A stretch of 10,430 nucleotides of DNA from an uncultured Azospirillum sp. (lineage in GTDB: Bacteria > Pseudomonadota > Alphaproteobacteria > Azospirillales > Azospirillaceae). Below, one piece after another: positions 8,265 through 10,430 of the stretch (positions within the stretch are counted from its first letter, which is position 1; each line of letters starts with the position of its first letter). Under the pieces are notes generated by a model. That model was not told the DNA's origin and did not search any database. It saw nothing but the letters and a program-made list of their open reading frames with translations. The stretch spans positions 1 through 10,430 of the forward strand of contig CALGOL010000027.1 in assembly GCA_937960755.1 (NCBI GenBank). Reading direction: 5' to 3'. Both the position numbers and the translations under genes were made by a program.

Positions 8265-8293
8265 TTGACAAAACCGTATACGATTTCTATCGT
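8265..8293 (+). promoter_or_regulatory. Sigma-70 promoter for the unknown two-gene unit
   Basis: TTGACA (8265-8270) is a perfect -35 box. After an ideal 17-nt spacer comes TATCGT (8288-8293), 4 of 6 matches to the -10 box, including the essential A at position 2 and T at position 6. Start of transcription would be near 8300, giving a leader of about 63 nt. It begins 3 nt after the terminator T-run. Confidence 0.7.
8275..8282. promoter_or_regulatory. 8-bp palindrome in the promoter spacer, candidate operator
   Basis: CGTATACG is self-complementary and lies wholly between the -35 and -10 boxes, where a bound protein would block RNA polymerase. It is short, so chance is possible. Confidence 0.35.
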
Positions 8294-8302
8294 CCGAAAT
8301 AG

Positions 8303-8315
8303 CAAACGAAGTTTG
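8303..8315. promoter_or_regulatory. CAAAC-GAA-GTTTG inverted repeat at the predicted transcription start
   Basis: CAAAC (8303-8307) and GTTTG (8311-8315) are exact inverts around GAA, about 3-15 nt downstream of the inferred start. The position fits a repressor site or a small 5' mRNA hairpin. No regulator is identified in the window. Confidence 0.35.
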
Positions 8316-8362
8316 TCGTTGTCAGTTTTGGACGACGAAGTTCTCGTCTGGGAATCCTCGCC

Positions 8363-8560
8363 ATGAACCTCGCTGAATTCGTCGCCAATCCCGACTTGCT
8401 GTCGCGGAAGATGGATGAAGCGCGCGCGTTGCTGACGTCCCGGGTCGGGGTTAACGCCGGCATCAAGTCGGCGGCGGACATTGAAGCTTTGCTGGATAAC
8501 GAAGTCATCGAAGAGGTCGACTGGGAACCGCTTTATCAGGCGGCGGAGCAGTTTGACTGA
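8363..8560 (+). CDS. Small acidic protein of unknown function, first gene of a coupled pair
   Basis: This 65-aa protein is strongly acidic: 14 Asp/Glu against 5 Lys/Arg by my count. It has no signal peptide, membrane segment or cysteine. It looks mostly helical, with a charged N-terminal helix (about 4-25), a GVNAGIKSAADIEALL segment (29-44) and an acidic C-terminus (45-65, including EVIEEVDWEPLY). GGGAA (8350-8354) lies 8 nt before the ATG, a modest ribosome site. Its TGA stop shares an A with the ATG of the next gene (TGATG at 8558-8562), so the two are probably translated together. It has its own promoter. I do not recognise the family. A small acidic partner ahead of a more basic protein is seen in some toxin-antitoxin and chaperone-client pairs, but nothing else supports those labels. 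Confidence 0.75.
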   Translation: MNLAEFVANPDLLSRKMDEARALLTSRVGVNAGIKSAADIEALLDNEVIEEVDWEPLYQAAEQFD

Positions 8561-9123
8561 TGTCCGACGACACGTTACTTCCCGCCGATCTGCAAAACAG
8601 ATTGGCGACGGCTTATATCAATAAAATCTTAGCGACCGTCCGCAACCTGCAAATTCCCTTGGATGCGGTCATTCTGTCGCCGACCGAGCTGACCTTGGCG
8701 TTGCGCGAGTGTCAAAAGGATATGGACATTCTGCGTTTTCGGCGTACCGGCAATATTGGCGTCGGATATGAGGATTTCGATGGGATTTCCATCGGCAAAC
8801 TGGCGGGCAGTTTGGCGTTCCGCTTATCGCGATATCATATCGTGCATGTGGCGGAGCAAGCAGTCTCCGGGTTCCCTGAGAACGTCCGCCGCCGCTGCGC
8901 CAAGCTGCAGGAACTGGCAGCGCTGTTTTTCATCTGGGACAACATCCTGAAGATTCGCCCGCCGAAAACTCAGCCGGAATTGTTGTATCTGCTGTCGCGC
9001 CGGCACATGAATCAGGAAATGATCGGACTGACCTTTGATGTCTATTCCGAACGCGGTGAACGCTTAAAAACTCGGACGCCGCTGGATCAGCCGCCGTTCA
9101 ATCGCCTGTTCAAACACGCCTAA
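8560..9123 (+). CDS. Protein of unknown function, second gene of a coupled pair
   Basis: This 187-aa protein is slightly basic by my count (26 Lys/Arg, 21 Asp/Glu) and apparently cytosolic, without a signal peptide or a clear membrane span. It looks alpha/beta. Visible landmarks are LALRECQKDMDILRFRR (46-62), GNIGVGYEDFDGISIGKLAGSL (64-85, glycine-rich), FRLSRYHIVHVAEQ (87-100), the hydrophobic ELAALFFIWDNILKI (118-132) and a C-terminal LTFDVYSERGERLK (157-170). I see no catalytic signature I can name. The start is set by the TGATG overlap with the 65-aa gene, with GGAG at 8545-8548 upstream. My hand count of 8581-8880 gives 54% G+C against 60% for 6421-6720 in the mutase gene, a modest hint of different origin or lower expression. 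No clear terminator follows. Confidence 0.8.
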   Translation: MSDDTLLPADLQNRLATAYINKILATVRNLQIPLDAVILSPTELTLALRECQKDMDILRFRRTGNIGVGYEDFDGISIGKLAGSLAFRLSRYHIVHVAEQAVSGFPENVRRRCAKLQELAALFFIWDNILKIRPPKTQPELLYLLSRRHMNQEMIGLTFDVYSERGERLKTRTPLDQPPFNRLFKHA

Positions 9124-9190
9124 CGCCCGCTTAAACCGGCCCCCCCGCATCCCGCCCCATTGCCCGAAGCGCCGACTTGCGGCATATGTT

Positions 9191-9221
9191 GCGGCGGCGA
9201 ACGGTCGACCGTATCCGCCGC
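9191..9221. promoter_or_regulatory. Nested palindrome in the leader of the TerC-family gene
   Basis: ACGGTCGACCGT (9201-9212) is a perfect 12-bp palindrome. It is enclosed by GCGGCGG (9191-9197) and CCGCCGC (9215-9221), which also pair, with 3 and 2 unpaired bases between the two stems. It ends 41 nt before the ATG at 9263. It could be a repressor site or a leader hairpin; no T-run follows. A weak -10-like CATATG (9183-9188), 17 nt after TTGCCC (9160-9165), would place it at the transcription start. Confidence 0.45.
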
Positions 9222-9262
9222 GCCGCCTCAATTCCCCGTTTTAAGGCAGGAGCCGTTCTCCC

Positions 9263-10015
9263 ATGATGTCGTTGCTGGCCGACCCGCAAGCCTGGATGAG
9301 CTTGCTGACCCTGACCGCGCTCGAAATCGTGCTCGGCATCGACAACATCATCTTCATCTCGATCATGGCGGCCAAGCTGCCGGCGCACCAGCAGCATAAG
9401 GCCCGCCAAGTCGGTCTGGCGCTGGCGCTCATCACCCGGCTGCTGCTGCTCGCCTCCATCGCCTGGGTGGCGACGCTGACCGAACCGCTGTTCAGCGTGT
9501 TCGGCTATGATTTCTCCGGCCGCGACCTGATCCTGCTGGGCGGCGGGCTGTTCTTGATGGCCAAAGGCACCATGGAGATCCATCACACCGTCGAAGGGGC
9601 GGAGGAAAACGCGCGCGCGGTGAAAGTCGCCACCTTCGGCGCCGTGGTGGCGCAAATCATGGTGCTCGACATCGTCTTTTCCCTCGACAGCGTCATCACC
9701 GCAGTCGGCATGGCGCAGCATCTGGAAATCATGGTGGCGGCCGTCGTCATCGCCATGGGCGTCATGCTGTTCGCCGCCGGCCCGGTGGGCGATTTCGTCA
9801 ACCGTCACATGACGGTGAAGATGCTCGCCTTGTCGTTCCTGCTGCTGGTCGGCGTGGCGCTGGTGGCCGATGGCCTGGGCTTCCACATCCCCAAGGGCTA
9901 CCTCTATTTCGCCATCGCGTTTTCGGCGGGCGTCGAAGCGCTCAATCTCATGGCGCTGGCGCGCCGCCGCCGGCTCGCCGCGGAGGCTAACGCCGCCGCC
10001 GGAACGTCAGCGTAA
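9263..10015 (+). CDS. TerC-family integral inner-membrane protein
   Basis: This 250-aa polytopic protein has about seven predicted helices (roughly 13-37, 50-70, 87-101, 124-150, 153-175, 184-205 and 211-235). The family signature is present twice. EIVLGIDNIIFIS (21-33) puts acidic and amide residues (Glu21, Asp27, Asn28) in the first helix. DIVFSLDSVITAVG (136-149) puts Asp136 and Asp142 in the fourth; Glu225 and Asn228 lie in the last. Size and layout resemble the short YgdQ type without CBS domains. Some TerC relatives export Mn2+ or other metals, or help metallate exported enzymes; the substrate here cannot be told. CAGGAG (9247-9252) precedes the ATG at 9263 by 10 nt; a second ATG at 9266 is possible. 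The gene overlaps the convergent DUF938 gene by 29 bp. I see no yybP-ykoY riboswitch upstream. Confidence 0.92.
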   Translation: MMSLLADPQAWMSLLTLTALEIVLGIDNIIFISIMAAKLPAHQQHKARQVGLALALITRLLLLASIAWVATLTEPLFSVFGYDFSGRDLILLGGGLFLMAKGTMEIHHTVEGAEENARAVKVATFGAVVAQIMVLDIVFSLDSVITAVGMAQHLEIMVAAVVIAMGVMLFAAGPVGDFVNRHMTVKMLALSFLLLVGVALVADGLGFHIPKGYLYFAIAFSAGVEALNLMALARRRRLAAEANAAAGTSA

Positions 10016-10430
10016 GATTGTTGGCCGGCATGGCGTCGATGCGGTCCAGCGCCAGACCGCGGGCCGCGGCGGCGTCGGCCGTATCGGCTACGTCGCGCAC
10101 GCCCCACGCCGGGTTGCGCTGCTTTAGGTCGGCGTCGAAGGCGGCGTTGCCGTCCGAGGTGTGCCGACCGTCACGCATGAACGGGCCGTAAACCACGAAG
10201 GGCGCGCCGTGCGGCAGGATGCGGGCGGCGCCGTCGAGCGCGCCTAAAGCCGCCGACCATGGCGCGATGTGGAACATGTTGACGCATAGAACGGCGTCCG
10301 CCGCCGCCGGCCACGCCGCGTCAAGGGCGGTGGCGTCGAGGTCCAGCGGTTCGGCCAGATTGTCCGGCCCTTCCGTCGCCCGCCAAGCGGCGATGCTGGC
10401 GCGCATCGCCGGGTCGGGGTCGCTCGGCAG
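9987..10430 (-). CDS. DUF938 / SAM-dependent methyltransferase-like protein, N-terminus outside the window
   Basis: On the minus strand the frame runs from the right edge to a TAG at 9989-9987, giving 147 visible residues. It is open at the edge, with PSDPDPAMRASIAAW reading straight through the internal ATG at 10406, and DUF938 proteins are about 200 aa. The true start is therefore beyond the window. Family hallmarks are AVLCVNMFHIAPW, VVYGPFMRDGRHTSDGN, FDADLKQRNPAWGVRD and a C-terminal MPANNLTLTFRRR. The fold is a Rossmann-type methyltransferase, and the glycine-rich SAM loop normally lies in the missing N-terminal part. The substrate is unknown. Its 3' end overlaps the TerC gene tail-to-tail, so no shared terminator separates them. 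Confidence 0.88.
   Translation of the reverse strand: MPSDPDPAMRASIAAWRATEGPDNLAEPLDLDATALDAAWPAAADAVLCVNMFHIAPWSAALGALDGAARILPHGAPFVVYGPFMRDGRHTSDGNAAFDADLKQRNPAWGVRDVADTADAAAARGLALDRIDAMPANNLTLTFRRRR

Noticed and set aside
8363..9123. Toxin-antitoxin label for the two-gene unit
   Set aside because: Size, charge and overlap are suggestive, but neither protein shows a known toxin fold motif or a DNA-binding antitoxin domain.
9124..9262. yybP-ykoY manganese riboswitch, often found before TerC-family genes
   Set aside because: I could not find its conserved core or a terminator stem; only a protein-type palindrome is visible.
9131..9886. 251-aa minus-strand open frame opposite the TerC gene
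   Set aside because: Its translation is a His/Gln/Asp-rich shadow, and the plus-strand frame has clear TerC motifs and membrane helices.

Overview
The window looks like chromosomal DNA from a G+C-rich alphaproteobacterium. A Rhodospirillales-like lineage is my best guess, inferred from the protein families, the codon choice and the type of dispersed palindromic repeat; no rRNA or marker gene is present to confirm it. The core is a propionyl-CoA assimilation cluster on the + strand: pccB (2329-3861), pccA (3880-5880) and a full-length methylmalonyl-CoA mutase gene (6057-8207). PccA and PccB together make propionyl-CoA carboxylase, a biotin enzyme that turns propionyl-CoA into (S)-methylmalonyl-CoA. 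The mutase, a B12 enzyme, turns (R)-methylmalonyl-CoA into succinyl-CoA for the TCA cycle. The epimerase that links the two enantiomers, the mutase chaperone GTPase and any dedicated regulator are not in the window. Active-site residues support propionyl-CoA specificity for PccB (Asp407) and methylmalonyl-CoA rather than isobutyryl-CoA specificity for the mutase (Tyr81, Arg199).

Left of the cluster (1-2328): the 3' part of a long uncharacterised gene is cut by the window edge. A 455-bp gene-free stretch follows, holding a previously unlabelled MITE-like element of about 265 bp (1343-1607). It has 60/61-nt imperfect terminal inverted repeats and an 11-12-bp flanking direct repeat. An 83-bp double-hairpin dispersed repeat is nested in its middle. 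Next is a small secreted four-cysteine protein (1709-1978) with a clear rho-independent terminator. A 350-bp leader region upstream of pccB carries a short tandem duplication, a perfect 10-bp inverted repeat and a plausible sigma-70 promoter.

The pccA-mutase gap (5881-6056) holds an 11-bp-stem hairpin and a second copy of the double-hairpin repeat (5930-6013). The two copies differ in their stems, but the differences are paired, so every hairpin keeps perfect pairing. A strong terminator (8236-8261) ends the cluster.

Right of the cluster (8262-10430): a near-consensus sigma-70 promoter overlapping two small palindromes drives two genes I do not recognise, for an acidic 65-aa protein and a 187-aa protein. 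Their stop and start codons overlap (TGATG), and their base composition is somewhat more A+T-rich than the mutase gene. A TerC-family seven-helix membrane protein follows, with a 12-bp perfect palindrome in its leader. On the opposite strand, the C-terminal part of a DUF938 methyltransferase-like protein overlaps the 3' end of the TerC gene by 29 bp and runs off the right edge.

The best candidates for something not yet described are the unknown two-gene unit at 8265-9123 and the nested palindromic element at 1332-1618. Neither shows enough to assign a function.
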